In this document: in pieces, positions 45,093-54,709 of the stretch
Layout: each line of letters opens with the position of its first letter
Numbering within the stretch: the stretch's first letter is position 1
Source of the DNA: Gordonia tangerina
GTDB lineage: Bacteria > Actinomycetota > Actinomycetes > Mycobacteriales > Mycobacteriaceae
Length of the DNA: 64,000 bases
Direction: 5' to 3'
NCBI RefSeq assembly: GCF_021556435.1
Contig: NZ_JAKGCU010000008.1
Location: forward strand, 116,386 to 180,385
Notes under the pieces: generated by a model
What the model was told of the DNA's origin: nothing
Databases searched by the model: none
Seen by the model: the letters and a program-made list of their open reading frames with translations, nothing else
Program-made: the position numbers and the translations under genes

Positions 45093-46961
45093 ATGCCTGC
45101 TCGGTGCCGTTCGGCACACCGGATGACGGTCGTGCTCGTTGCCATAGCGAGTGCTCTCGCGGTGGCTGCCGCGTACTGCCTTCCGGCCGGCGTGGCCCGG
45201 GCGGATTCGGACGACGACTACGACTGTGGTGCGGGCGCCGTGATCATCGTCGGCGGGACGAATGACCCGGACGCGGCGAACATGATCGGCGTCAAGCAAC
45301 GCTTCAGCGGCACCGGAATCGATGACACGCCCGGGACCGCCGACGACGACCCGCGCTACGCGGACGCTCCCTACAAAGTGATCAACGCCGACTATCCGAC
45401 GACCCTGTGGCCGCTCGGCGCTGCGGGCTACGACGACAGCGTCGCGCAGGGCAACGCCGCGACGAAGCAGGCGATCGCGCGCTACCAGTATCACTGTGAC
45501 ACGCCGGTGGTGGTCGCCGGCTACTCGCAGGGTGCGCGGGTGGCCGGCGACGTCCTCTCCGACATCGGCAACGACCGCGACGACAAGGTCGTACTGCTCG
45601 ACGAGCACGGGAACCCGGAGCTCGACGACGAGGGCGAACCGATCGTCGTCGACATCAGTACCGACGACCTGTCCGGCGAGCTCTACGCCGATCCCCGGCG
45701 GGTGGGGGACAAGACCGGCCGTGGCATCGAACTCTCACTGATCGGCGTGATCCCCGGACTCACCATGAGCGGCGCCCGAGAGGGCTATGGCAACCGGGGT
45801 TTCGGTGAGCTCGAGGACTCCGTGGTCTCGGTCTGCGTCCAGGGCGACCCCATCTGCGACCTGCCCGACCCGCTATACGACCCCATCGGGACCGTCGACG
45901 GCCTGGTCGGCTATTTCACCAAGCACGGTCTGTACAACTGGCAGATGTATCGCGATCCCACCGAACCGGTATGGAACACGGGACGCGTGGTCGATTGCGG
46001 AGCCGACCAGACCGACTGCATCGCCGAGGCGGACTCGGCCATCATCGGCGTCATCCGCGATGGTGCCGAGACGATCGGGCTCGACGGTACGAGGATCCGC
46101 GATGTCCTCGCCGATCGGTGGACCGTCGATCTGCCCTATGGAATCGAGCTGTCCAACCTGCAGCCGGTGGTCCGCGTCGTCCAGGACGTCCTGCCGCCGC
46201 TGCCAAACGTCGGCTACGGCGGCTATCTTCCCGATCTGTTGGTGTTCGAGAAGATCCTCAATGGAGTGGTCGAACGGGCACCCGACGATGTCAGGGAGGG
46301 CGTCGCCGCCCTGGCCGCCAGCGCCAAGAGCATCGTGCTGATCCCCGCCAACTTCGTGAAGTACTGGGCCGGCGAGATCATCGGACCGCTGCCGACACGC
46401 AGCACGGTCGTGGGTCCGCACGTCACGGAAGAGAGCGCCGACGATGCGCCCCGACAGGTCACCTTCTTGCGTGCGATGTCGCAGGTGACGGACCTCGAGT
46501 CCGAGGCGGTGGGCCCCGAACGCCCGACGCCCTCGGAGTCCGGGGCCGTTACGTCGGCAGTGGCACCTGACTCGGGGCCTGAATCGTCACCGAGCGCTAC
46601 GCCACCGAACGCTACGCCACCGAGCTGGCCGACGACGGCCGGCAGCTCGACGGCCACCTCGGTCCGCCGCACGCCGACGAGTCCGTCCACGACGGCCGAC
46701 ACTTCGCCCCCGTCGTCTCCGACGACACCGCCCGCCTCCTCGTCGGGCACGGCTTCCTCGACGGCCGAGGTGCCGGCACCGATCGAGACGGACACGTCCG
46801 ACCCGGACACCCCGACCGCGGAGAACACCGATCAAGACGACGGCGAGGGCGACAGCAGAACCGAGCCCGGCCCCGCGACGGGCGTGACCGGCACCGGATC
46901 GGGCTCCGGCTCGTCCAAGGTCGATACGTCGGACGGCGACAGTCCGGAGGACGACGAGTAG
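45093..46961 (+). CDS. Secreted PE-PPE-domain hydrolase (cutinase-like) with disordered tail
   Basis: 622-residue exported protein. A signal peptide (about 1-37) ends in V-A-R-A-D. The alpha/beta hydrolase domain (about 45-340) is of the PE-PPE type, with nucleophile Ser in V-V-A-G-Y-S-Q-G-A-R near residue 145, and N-A-D-Y-P-T-T-L-W-P-L and H-G-L-Y-N-W-Q-M-Y as family motifs. Paired cysteines suggest disulfides. The last 150 residues are Ser/Thr/Pro-rich, then acidic, consistent with a wall-spanning linker. Probable activity: esterase or lipase on envelope or host lipids; substrate unknown. Confidence 0.87.
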   Translation: MPARCRSAHRMTVVLVAIASALAVAAAYCLPAGVARADSDDDYDCGAGAVIIVGGTNDPDAANMIGVKQRFSGTGIDDTPGTADDDPRYADAPYKVINADYPTTLWPLGAAGYDDSVAQGNAATKQAIARYQYHCDTPVVVAGYSQGARVAGDVLSDIGNDRDDKVVLLDEHGNPELDDEGEPIVVDISTDDLSGELYADPRRVGDKTGRGIELSLIGVIPGLTMSGAREGYGNRGFGELEDSVVSVCVQGDPICDLPDPLYDPIGTVDGLVGYFTKHGLYNWQMYRDPTEPVWNTGRVVDCGADQTDCIAEADSAIIGVIRDGAETIGLDGTRIRDVLADRWTVDLPYGIELSNLQPVVRVVQDVLPPLPNVGYGGYLPDLLVFEKILNGVVERAPDDVREGVAALAASAKSIVLIPANFVKYWAGEIIGPLPTRSTVVGPHVTEESADDAPRQVTFLRAMSQVTDLESEAVGPERPTPSESGAVTSAVAPDSGPESSPSATPPNATPPSWPTTAGSSTATSVRRTPTSPSTTADTSPPSSPTTPPASSSGTASSTAEVPAPIETDTSDPDTPTAENTDQDDGEGDSRTEPGPATGVTGTGSGSGSSKVDTSDGDSPEDDE

Positions 46962-47019
46962 CCGCGCACCCGTGTGAACGAACTCACGCCCGGCTCGGGG
47001 AATCACGTCCGGGGAGGCC

Positions 47020-48300
47020 GTGGTTGGTGACGGAGTGTCTTCAGCCCCTGCCGATTCCGCAGCCCTGACCGTCGCCGACCGCGCGCCGGTTCCCCCGTCG
47101 GTGCGGCGGTGGGCCATCATCGCGCTGGCACTGGGCGGCTTCGGGATCGGTACCACCGAGTTCGTGGCGATGGGATTGTTGCCCAACATCGCCGGCACCC
47201 TGGGGATCAGTGAGCCCACCGCCGGTCACGTCATCTCGGCGTATGCCCTCGGGGTGGTGGTCGGAGCCCCGTTGATCGCTGCGCTCACTGCCCGCGTCCC
47301 GCGCCGGACCTTGCTCATCGGTCTCATGGTCGCGTTCACCGTCGGCAACCTCGTGACGGTGCTGGCACCGAGTTACGGCCTGTTGATGGCCGCGCGCTTT
47401 GTCGCCGGTCTGCCGCACGGCGCCTACTTCGGGGTGGCGGCTCTGGTCGCCGCGCACCTGGCCGGCCCGCGTGATCGTGCCAAGGCAGTGGGCAAGGTGA
47501 TGCTCGGGTTGTCGGTGGCCAATGTCGCGGGTGTGCCGATGGCCACCTGGCTCGGTGAATCGCTGGGTTGGCGTTCGGCGTTCGCACTGGTGGTGGTCAT
47601 CGGTCTGGCGACGATCGTGGCGCTGATGCGCAGCCTTCCGCCGCTGGCCGACATGCGGGTGACCAATCCCATGACCGAATTGGGCGCACTGGCCCGGCCG
47701 CAGGTGTGGTTCACCCTGCTGATCGGCGTGGTCGGGTTCGGCGGCATGTTCGCCTACTACACGTACTTGAACTCGGCGCTGACCACGGTGGCGGGTGTGC
47801 CGGTGTCGCTCGTACCGGTGGCGATGATGCTGTTCGGACTCGGCATGGTCAGCGGCAACATCGTCGGCGGCATTCTCGCCGACCGCAGCGTCCCGTTCGG
47901 CATCCTCGCCGGCCTCATCGCCACCTCGGTGTCCCTGGCGCTGTTCGCTTTGACCCTGCAGAACGCCTGGGCGGCAATGATCCTGAGCTACGCCATCGGT
48001 CTGTCGGGGGCATCGACGATCCCCGCACTACAGACCCGGCTGATGGACGTGGCCGACGACGCGCAGACGTTGGCGGCGGCGCTGAATCACTCCGCACTCA
48101 ACATCGCCAATGCGGCAGGCGCCTGGCTGGGCGGCCTCGTCATCGCCGCGGGGCACGGATACCGGGCGCCGTCGATGATGGGTGCGGGGCTGGCGGTCGC
48201 GGGGATCGCGGTGTTGGGCTTGGCGCTGTTCACCGGGCGACGCCGCGGGCCCCGACCTCAGTCGATGGTCGGGGGTGTGGCGACCGTCTTGGACAGGTAG
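47020..48300 (+). CDS. MFS drug exporter (DHA1 family)
   Basis: 426-residue, 12-helix major facilitator. The N-terminal G-I-G-T-T-E-F-V-A-M-G-L-L-P-N-I-A is typical of the AraJ/chloramphenicol-efflux type DHA1 exporters (Rv0191-like in mycobacteria). The cytoplasmic loop R-V-P-R-R-T follows helix 2. The substrate is not predictable. The start is uncertain: GGGGAGG ends two bases before GTG 47020, too close to serve it, while in-frame GTG 47035 is 17 bases away. The 3' end overlaps the convergent bfr gene by 43 bases. Confidence 0.85.
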   Translation: MVGDGVSSAPADSAALTVADRAPVPPSVRRWAIIALALGGFGIGTTEFVAMGLLPNIAGTLGISEPTAGHVISAYALGVVVGAPLIAALTARVPRRTLLIGLMVAFTVGNLVTVLAPSYGLLMAARFVAGLPHGAYFGVAALVAAHLAGPRDRAKAVGKVMLGLSVANVAGVPMATWLGESLGWRSAFALVVVIGLATIVALMRSLPPLADMRVTNPMTELGALARPQVWFTLLIGVVGFGGMFAYYTYLNSALTTVAGVPVSLVPVAMMLFGLGMVSGNIVGGILADRSVPFGILAGLIATSVSLALFALTLQNAWAAMILSYAIGLSGASTIPALQTRLMDVADDAQTLAAALNHSALNIANAAGAWLGGLVIAAGHGYRAPSMMGAGLAVAGIAVLGLALFTGRRRGPRPQSMVGGVATVLDR

Positions 48301-48743
48301 AGCTGTTCGCCGATGCGGTCCATCAGCTCGAGCTGGGTCTCGAGATAGTCGATGTGGTGTTCTTCGTCGGCAAGGATGTCCTCGAGGATCTTCGCGCTGG
48401 TGATGTCGCCCTTCGAGCGACACATCGTGGCGCCCGGGCGGAGCCGTTCGACGACCTCCATCTCGATGGCCAGGTCGGACTCGAACTGCTCGCGCAGCGT
48501 CTGACCGATGCGCAGGGGAAGGATCTTCTGATAATTCGGCAGCGCCTCGAGGAACAGGATGCGATCGGTGAGGATCTCCGCGTGCTGCATCTCCTCGATG
48601 GACTCGGCGCGGGTTTTGCTCGCGATCTCGGTGAGGCCCCAGTTGGCCTGCATCTTGGAATGCAGGAAATACTGGTTGATGGCGGTCAGCTCGCTGGTGA
48701 GCTGTTCGTTGAGCAGTGCGATCACTTCGTCGTCGCCGCGCAT
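48258..48743 (-). CDS. bfr: Bacterioferritin
   Basis: 24-mer iron-storage protein of 161 residues. Ferroxidase ligands Glu18, Glu51, His54 and a late E-E-H-H pair are present. Met52 is the haem-binding residue, identifying a true haem bacterioferritin like BfrA. GGAGGA lies six bases before ATG 48743, so the longer frame to 48761 is not used. bfd lies upstream on the same strand. The C-terminus overlaps the MFS gene on the other strand. Confidence 0.96.
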   Translation of the reverse strand: MRGDDEVIALLNEQLTSELTAINQYFLHSKMQANWGLTEIASKTRAESIEEMQHAEILTDRILFLEALPNYQKILPLRIGQTLREQFESDLAIEMEVVERLRPGATMCRSKGDITSAKILEDILADEEHHIDYLETQLELMDRIGEQLYLSKTVATPPTID

Positions 48744-48795
48744 GACCGTTCCTCCGTTCACAGTGGTGAAATGAACGTAGCACGCCGAAAAGCCC

Positions 48796-48816
48796 CACGT
48801 TCGGCATCTGAACGTG
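48796..48816 (-). promoter_or_regulatory. 21-bp inverted repeat at the bfr promoter
   Basis: CACGTTC, seven bases, GAACGTG has perfect seven-base arms. On the minus strand it covers the -35 position relative to a TACGTT -10 (48774-48779) for bfr, an operator-like placement. It does not match an IdeR/DtxR box, so the regulator is unknown. Confidence 0.55.
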
Positions 48817-48848
48817 AGGTTGTGGATTCGGCCGTCACACGACGGTGA

Positions 48849-49031
48849 TCATGCTGCGGTGGTCGCGGTGGCGGTCCTTTCGGAGACGATCTGTGCGAGT
48901 CGCTCGAGGCATGTGCCGCAACCTTCACCGGCGCCGCATCGTTCGCCGATGGCGTCCACGGACATGGCGCCCGCTGAGCAGTGCTCGTGGACTTCGTCCT
49001 CGGTCACTGCGCGGCATATGCAAACGAACAT
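48849..49031 (-). CDS. bfd: Bacterioferritin-associated ferredoxin (BFD)
   Basis: 60-residue [2Fe-2S] protein: C-I-C near the N-terminus and C-G-A-G-E-G-C-G-T-C provide the four cluster cysteines. In other bacteria Bfd docks on bacterioferritin and supplies electrons to release stored iron. GAGG lies eight bases before ATG 49031. A GTG at 49040 is less well spaced. It is upstream of bfr on the same strand, separated by 105 bases containing a small hairpin and the bfr operator-like repeat. Iron-box-like sequences sit upstream. Confidence 0.93.
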   Translation of the reverse strand: MFVCICRAVTEDEVHEHCSAGAMSVDAIGERCGAGEGCGTCLERLAQIVSERTATATTAA

Positions 49032-49055
49032 CGGTTTCACCTCGAATCGGATCAG

Positions 49056-49074
49056 TTAGGCAAGGATTACATAA
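49056..49074 (-). promoter_or_regulatory. IdeR/DtxR-like iron box before bfd
   Basis: TTAGGCAAGGATTACATAA matches the 19-base iron-box consensus TTAGGTTAGGCTAACCTAA at 14 positions and lies 25 bases upstream of the bfd ATG. A weaker copy (about 11 of 19) is at 49089-49107. Iron-loaded IdeR would repress bfd, fitting its role in iron release. Confidence 0.6.
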
Positions 49075-49145
49075 AGCGCTACCCATGGCAAGGGTTGCCT
49101 TACCTTTGGTACGGACGCACCAATTTCGCCGGTACCCTCGTGGCC

Positions 49146-51045
<1,900 letters not shown>

Positions 51046-51095
51046 TCAGTCACCGACCGGGCTGACCCCGCAACCCGACCGAGGAGGCGGCGCAG

Positions 51096-52148
51096 GTGAG
51101 TTCGGTGGTTGATTCGGCCAAAGGGACCGTGGAGCGTGCGAAGAGCGGATTCGCCGCCGCCCGGGAGAGATGGACCTGGCTCGAACACGTCATCCAGACG
51201 GTGCAGCGCTACAACGATCGCCGGGGCAACCTCTACGCTGCTTCGATCAGCTTCAACGGCATCTTGGCGTTGGTCCCGATCGTGATGGTAGTTTTCGCGA
51301 TCGCCGGTTTCGTTTTGGCCAGTCAGCCCGACCTGCTCGACGACCTGCAACGGGCCGTGGTGGAGAACATGCCCGAAGGGCTGGGTGATCAGGTCAGCGA
51401 TCTCATCGACTCCGCGGTCGACCAACGCGCCGCTGTCGGCATCGTCGGTCTGGTCGGCGCCGCGTTCACCGGCATCGGTTGGATCTCCGGGGTGCGCACC
51501 GGCATGACCGAGATGTGGGGCGGACGAGTCAACCGCAACCCGGTGATGTCCAAGGTGTGGGATCTGGTGACCTTCGCCCTGCTGGGCATCGCCTTCGCGG
51601 GGACGATGGCGATCACCGCGCTGGGGAACTCGGGGCTGACCACCGAGGTTCTGTCCTGGGTCGGTCTTGACGACGCGGCGTGGGCGCCGGCCGTCGTTCG
51701 CACGGTTGCGATCGTGGTGTCGGTATTGGCGAGTTGGTTGCTGTTCACCTTCGTGATGTCGCGACTTCCCCTGGTGCAGCTACCATTTCGCAACACGATG
51801 AAGGCCGGTCTGCTCACCGCGATCGCCTTCGAGATCGTCAAGACGGTCGGCGGCATATACTTGGAGTCGGTGCTGAACGGGCCCGCCGGAGTGACGTTCG
51901 GTCCCATCATCGGCCTGCTGGTCTTCGCGTACCTGGCCTCGCGGATCGTGTTGTACGCCGCCGCCTGGTGTGCCACCGACGTGGCCAACGAGCCGTATCA
52001 GGTGACCGAGGAGGACGAGACACCGGCGCCGGTGCTGGTGTCGCCGAACTATCAGGTCAGCCCGGCACCGCGACCGACGACGCTGGTGGCGGTGGCGGGG
52101 ATCGGTGCTGCCGCAAGCGCCGTCGTCGGTTGGCTGATGCGACGCTGA
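51096..52148 (+). CDS. YhjD/YihY (BrkB-family) inner-membrane protein
   Basis: 350-residue integral membrane protein with about six helices, of the YihY/BrkB family once misnamed RNase BN. Features are a soluble N-terminal helix, Y-A-A-S-I-S-F-N-G-I-L-A-L-V-P-I near residue 45 and G-I-G-W-I-S-G-V-R-T. A cytoplasmic tail ends in a further hydrophobic stretch and M-R-R. The mycobacterial neighbour of trpS (Rv3335c) is the same type. Function is not firmly known; YhjD has been linked to envelope lipid transport in E. coli suppressors. GGAGG precedes GTG 51096. Confidence 0.9.
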   Translation: MSSVVDSAKGTVERAKSGFAAARERWTWLEHVIQTVQRYNDRRGNLYAASISFNGILALVPIVMVVFAIAGFVLASQPDLLDDLQRAVVENMPEGLGDQVSDLIDSAVDQRAAVGIVGLVGAAFTGIGWISGVRTGMTEMWGGRVNRNPVMSKVWDLVTFALLGIAFAGTMAITALGNSGLTTEVLSWVGLDDAAWAPAVVRTVAIVVSVLASWLLFTFVMSRLPLVQLPFRNTMKAGLLTAIAFEIVKTVGGIYLESVLNGPAGVTFGPIIGLLVFAYLASRIVLYAAAWCATDVANEPYQVTEEDETPAPVLVSPNYQVSPAPRPTTLVAVAGIGAAASAVVGWLMRR

Positions 52149-52151
52149 GCA

Positions 52152-53444
52152 TCACCTCTTGGCGAACAGGCGTATCGCGAGGAGCGCCAACAGCACTGCC
52201 ACGAGCGCGGCAACGAGACCGATCAGGATGCGGACCGACCAGCCTGCCGGATGGTCGGGTCCGGTCGCGGTGACCGTCCGCGGCGATGCGGTCGGGGTGG
52301 TGGTCGGAGTGGACGTTCGTGTCCCAGTGGCGGCAGAGTCGGCCATGGGGGTTGTCAGCGTGCCGATCTCGACGTTCGCAGGTGTCCGGAATCCGTAGTC
52401 GAACAGTGCTTTCGTCTGGTCCCAGTACGAATTGGTGCCGACGGTCAGGCCGAACATCTCCACAACGAGGATTCGTCGTCCGTCCCGCTCGGTGACGCCC
52501 ACATACGTCTTGCGGGCATCGTCGGTGTAGCCGGTTTTGCCGCCGATCATGCCCGGATATCCCTCGAGTAGAAGGTGATTGGACGTCTGCATCAGATACG
52601 CGGGATGATCCTTGTCGCCCGGGACATCGGGACGCTTCGGGTAACCGGGAAACCGGTAGCTCTCGAGCGCGACGATCGACTGGAACGTGGTGTCGGTCAT
52701 CGCCTCCCGAAAGATCACCGCGAGGTCGTACGGCGACGACGACATTCCTGGCGCGTCCAGCCCAGACGGTGACGCCGCGCGGGTGTCGAGCGCCCCGAGC
52801 GCCTGCGCCTTGGCGTTCATCTTCGCGAGCGTCTCCTCGACGCCACCCAGTTGACGGGCGAGCGCGTTGGCGCAGTCGTTGCCCGAGACGACGAGCAGGC
52901 CGGTGAGCAGGTCGCGATTGGAGTAGTGGCCGCCCGGGCCCATCCCGCAGGAGTCGCCTTCGGTGCTCCATTCCGCCACGGTGGGCGTGATGACGGCGTC
53001 GAGGTCGAGCTCGTCGAGGACGACGAGGGCCAGGAGCACCTTGATCGTCGAGGCCGGCCGGTACCGACCGTGGGGGTCCTTGGCGGCGAGTACCGCTCCC
53101 GCGTCGAGGTCGGCGACCAACCAACCGGCCGACGTGAGCGCGGGCGGGATGGGTCCGGCGATCGGATCGGCGACGACACCGCAGTGCGCGAGTTGTTCAC
53201 CGCCCACGGACGTCGCAGGCACCGGCAGCGGTGTGGGGGTCGGTGAACCGGGTGCGACCACCTCGGACTCGTCCACCGGAGGCGGGGTGCCCACCCGATA
53301 GGGGCAGTGATCGGTGATCGGGGTCGTCGCCATCGGAGCGGCGGCGGCCGGCGCGAACGTCCCGCCGGTCACCATCAGGCACAGTGCCGCGGCGAAGGCC
53401 GCGGCCAGACGCTTGCCGACACCCGCCGGCCTCCCCTCCGTCAC
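52152..53444 (-). CDS. dacB1: D-alanyl-D-alanine carboxypeptidase (DacB1-like PBP)
   Basis: Low-molecular-weight class-C penicillin-binding protein that trims pentapeptides. 430 residues: signal peptide (about 1-36), Pro-rich linker and peptidase domain with all three active-site motifs. These are S-T-I-K (about residue 131), S-G-N near 190 and K-T-G near 297. One C-terminal transmembrane helix (about 402-425) with F-A-K-R inside anchors it. Position near trpS and YhjD matches mycobacterial dacB1. The start is GTG. It converges on the YhjD gene with a three-base gap. Confidence 0.94.
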   Translation of the reverse strand: MTEGRPAGVGKRLAAAFAAALCLMVTGGTFAPAAAAPMATTPITDHCPYRVGTPPPVDESEVVAPGSPTPTPLPVPATSVGGEQLAHCGVVADPIAGPIPPALTSAGWLVADLDAGAVLAAKDPHGRYRPASTIKVLLALVVLDELDLDAVITPTVAEWSTEGDSCGMGPGGHYSNRDLLTGLLVVSGNDCANALARQLGGVEETLAKMNAKAQALGALDTRAASPSGLDAPGMSSSPYDLAVIFREAMTDTTFQSIVALESYRFPGYPKRPDVPGDKDHPAYLMQTSNHLLLEGYPGMIGGKTGYTDDARKTYVGVTERDGRRILVVEMFGLTVGTNSYWDQTKALFDYGFRTPANVEIGTLTTPMADSAATGTRTSTPTTTPTASPRTVTATGPDHPAGWSVRILIGLVAALVAVLLALLAIRLFAKR

Positions 53445-53514
53445 CGGCAGGAGCCTACCAGCGGCCGCCTATCTGCTGATGGCGTCGGGTGGCGAGTTCT
53501 GGCGGGACGTCGTG

Positions 53515-53613
53515 GGTTGAGTAGGTCGAGGCGCTAGCCGAGGCCGTATCGAAACCTGGTTGGTCGGGGTCTCGATACGCTGCCTCGCCCAGGGGCTCGG
53601 CGGCTACTCGACC
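53515..53613. repeat. Imperfect long inverted repeat, Gordonia-type intergenic element
   Basis: A left arm of about 42 bases (53515-53556; ends GTATCGAAACC) is imperfectly complementary to a right arm of about 45 bases (53569-53613; begins GGTCTCGATAC, ends CTACTCGACC). It would form a large cruciform or RNA hairpin upstream of dacB1 and downstream of the deaminase. Nothing coding is seen in 53445-53686. Confidence 0.65.
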
Positions 53614-53701
53614 AGCGGTTTGTGGCCGGTGGTGGGGTGGCGTGGCGGCTACTCGACCAGCGGTAGGTGGAGGGGTGGCTCGGCGGTTACTCGACCGGCG
53701 G
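53599..53701. repeat. Three copies of a 20-bp repeat, last one ends the deaminase gene
   Basis: GGCGGCTACTCGACCAGCGG occurs at 53599-53618 and 53644-53663, and GGCGGTTACTCGACCGGCGG at 53682-53701 (start-to-start spacing 45 and 38 bases). The third copy lies within the 3' end of the minus-strand deaminase and supplies its TAA stop codon. Confidence 0.8.
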
Positions 53702-54706
53702 TGGGTGGCCGGCTGCCAGCCACTCGTCGATCTGGGCGAGCACCGTGTCTCGGCGCTCCTGTGGTAGGAAACTCGCGGTCACCGAGTTGCGGGCCAGCTG
53801 GGCGAGTGTGTCGTCGGTCAAGGCGAACTGTTCGGCGACGGCGAGGAAGTTGTCGTCGACGTGGCCGCCGAAATATGCGGGATCGTCGGAGTTGATGGTC
53901 ACCACGACGCCTGCCTCGATCAGGTGCGGCAACGGATGCGATGCGAGATCTGCGACCGTGCGCAGCCGCACATTCGACAACGGACACACCGTCAGCGGAA
54001 TGCGGTGGGCCGCGAGCTGGGCCATCACACCTGGATCGTCGACGCTGCGGATGCCATGGTCGACGCGGTGCACCGCCAGTTCCTCGATCGCCTCGCGCAC
54101 CGATTCCGGACCTGACTCCTCGCCGGCATGGGCCACCCGTCGCAGGCCGAGCGCGGCTGCCCGCGCGAACACTTCGGCGAACGGCGCGGCGGGATTACCG
54201 ATCTCGGCCGAATCGAGGCCCACGCCGACGATCGGCGCGGACATGTCCACGAGCTCGTCGAGTACCGCCGACGCTTCGGCGACCGGCCGGTCACGCAGAA
54301 AACAGGCGATGAGATCGGTGGTGACACCGAACTCCGCCCGCGCATCATCGAACCCGTCGACGAGTCCGCCGACGACGTCGTGCAGTGGCACGCCACGTGA
54401 GCGGTGGGCCTGCGGGTCGAAGAACACCTCCGCGTGCACGACTCCGGCCAGGTGCGCCCGCGCGCCGTATTCGTATGCGAGGCGGGCGAAGTCGTGGCGG
54501 CGACGGAGCACATCGAGGTTGGCGTAGTAGATGTCGAGGAACGATGACAGGTCGGCGAACACGTAGCGCTCACGTAGTACCTCGGCATCGGGATACGGCA
54601 GTTCGATGCCCTGATCGTGCGCGAGTTCCACTACGAGATCGGGCTCCAACGTGCCCTCGATGTGCACGTGCAGCTCGACCTTGGGTAGTTCGCGAATCCG
54701 GGACAT
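53687..54706 (-). CDS. Adenine deaminase-type member of the adenosine deaminase family
   Basis: 339-residue zinc hydrolase. Metal site H-V-H-I-E-G-T-L-E-P near residue 13, catalytic H-A-G-E-E near 195, V-D-H-G-I-R and the Asp pair in I-N-S-D-D-P-A-Y-F-G-G. H-x-E-G-T-L-E-P with D-D-P-A-Y-F-G is the pattern of the adenine deaminase (Aah1-like) branch rather than of classical adenosine deaminase, which is also present at 62667. The likely reaction is therefore adenine to hypoxanthine (inference). The last residues and stop codon are encoded by an intergenic repeat copy. Confidence 0.85.
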   Translation of the reverse strand: MSRIRELPKVELHVHIEGTLEPDLVVELAHDQGIELPYPDAEVLRERYVFADLSSFLDIYYANLDVLRRRHDFARLAYEYGARAHLAGVVHAEVFFDPQAHRSRGVPLHDVVGGLVDGFDDARAEFGVTTDLIACFLRDRPVAEASAVLDELVDMSAPIVGVGLDSAEIGNPAAPFAEVFARAAALGLRRVAHAGEESGPESVREAIEELAVHRVDHGIRSVDDPGVMAQLAAHRIPLTVCPLSNVRLRTVADLASHPLPHLIEAGVVVTINSDDPAYFGGHVDDNFLAVAEQFALTDDTLAQLARNSVTASFLPQERRDTVLAQIDEWLAAGHPPPVE

Positions 54707-54709
54707 GCT

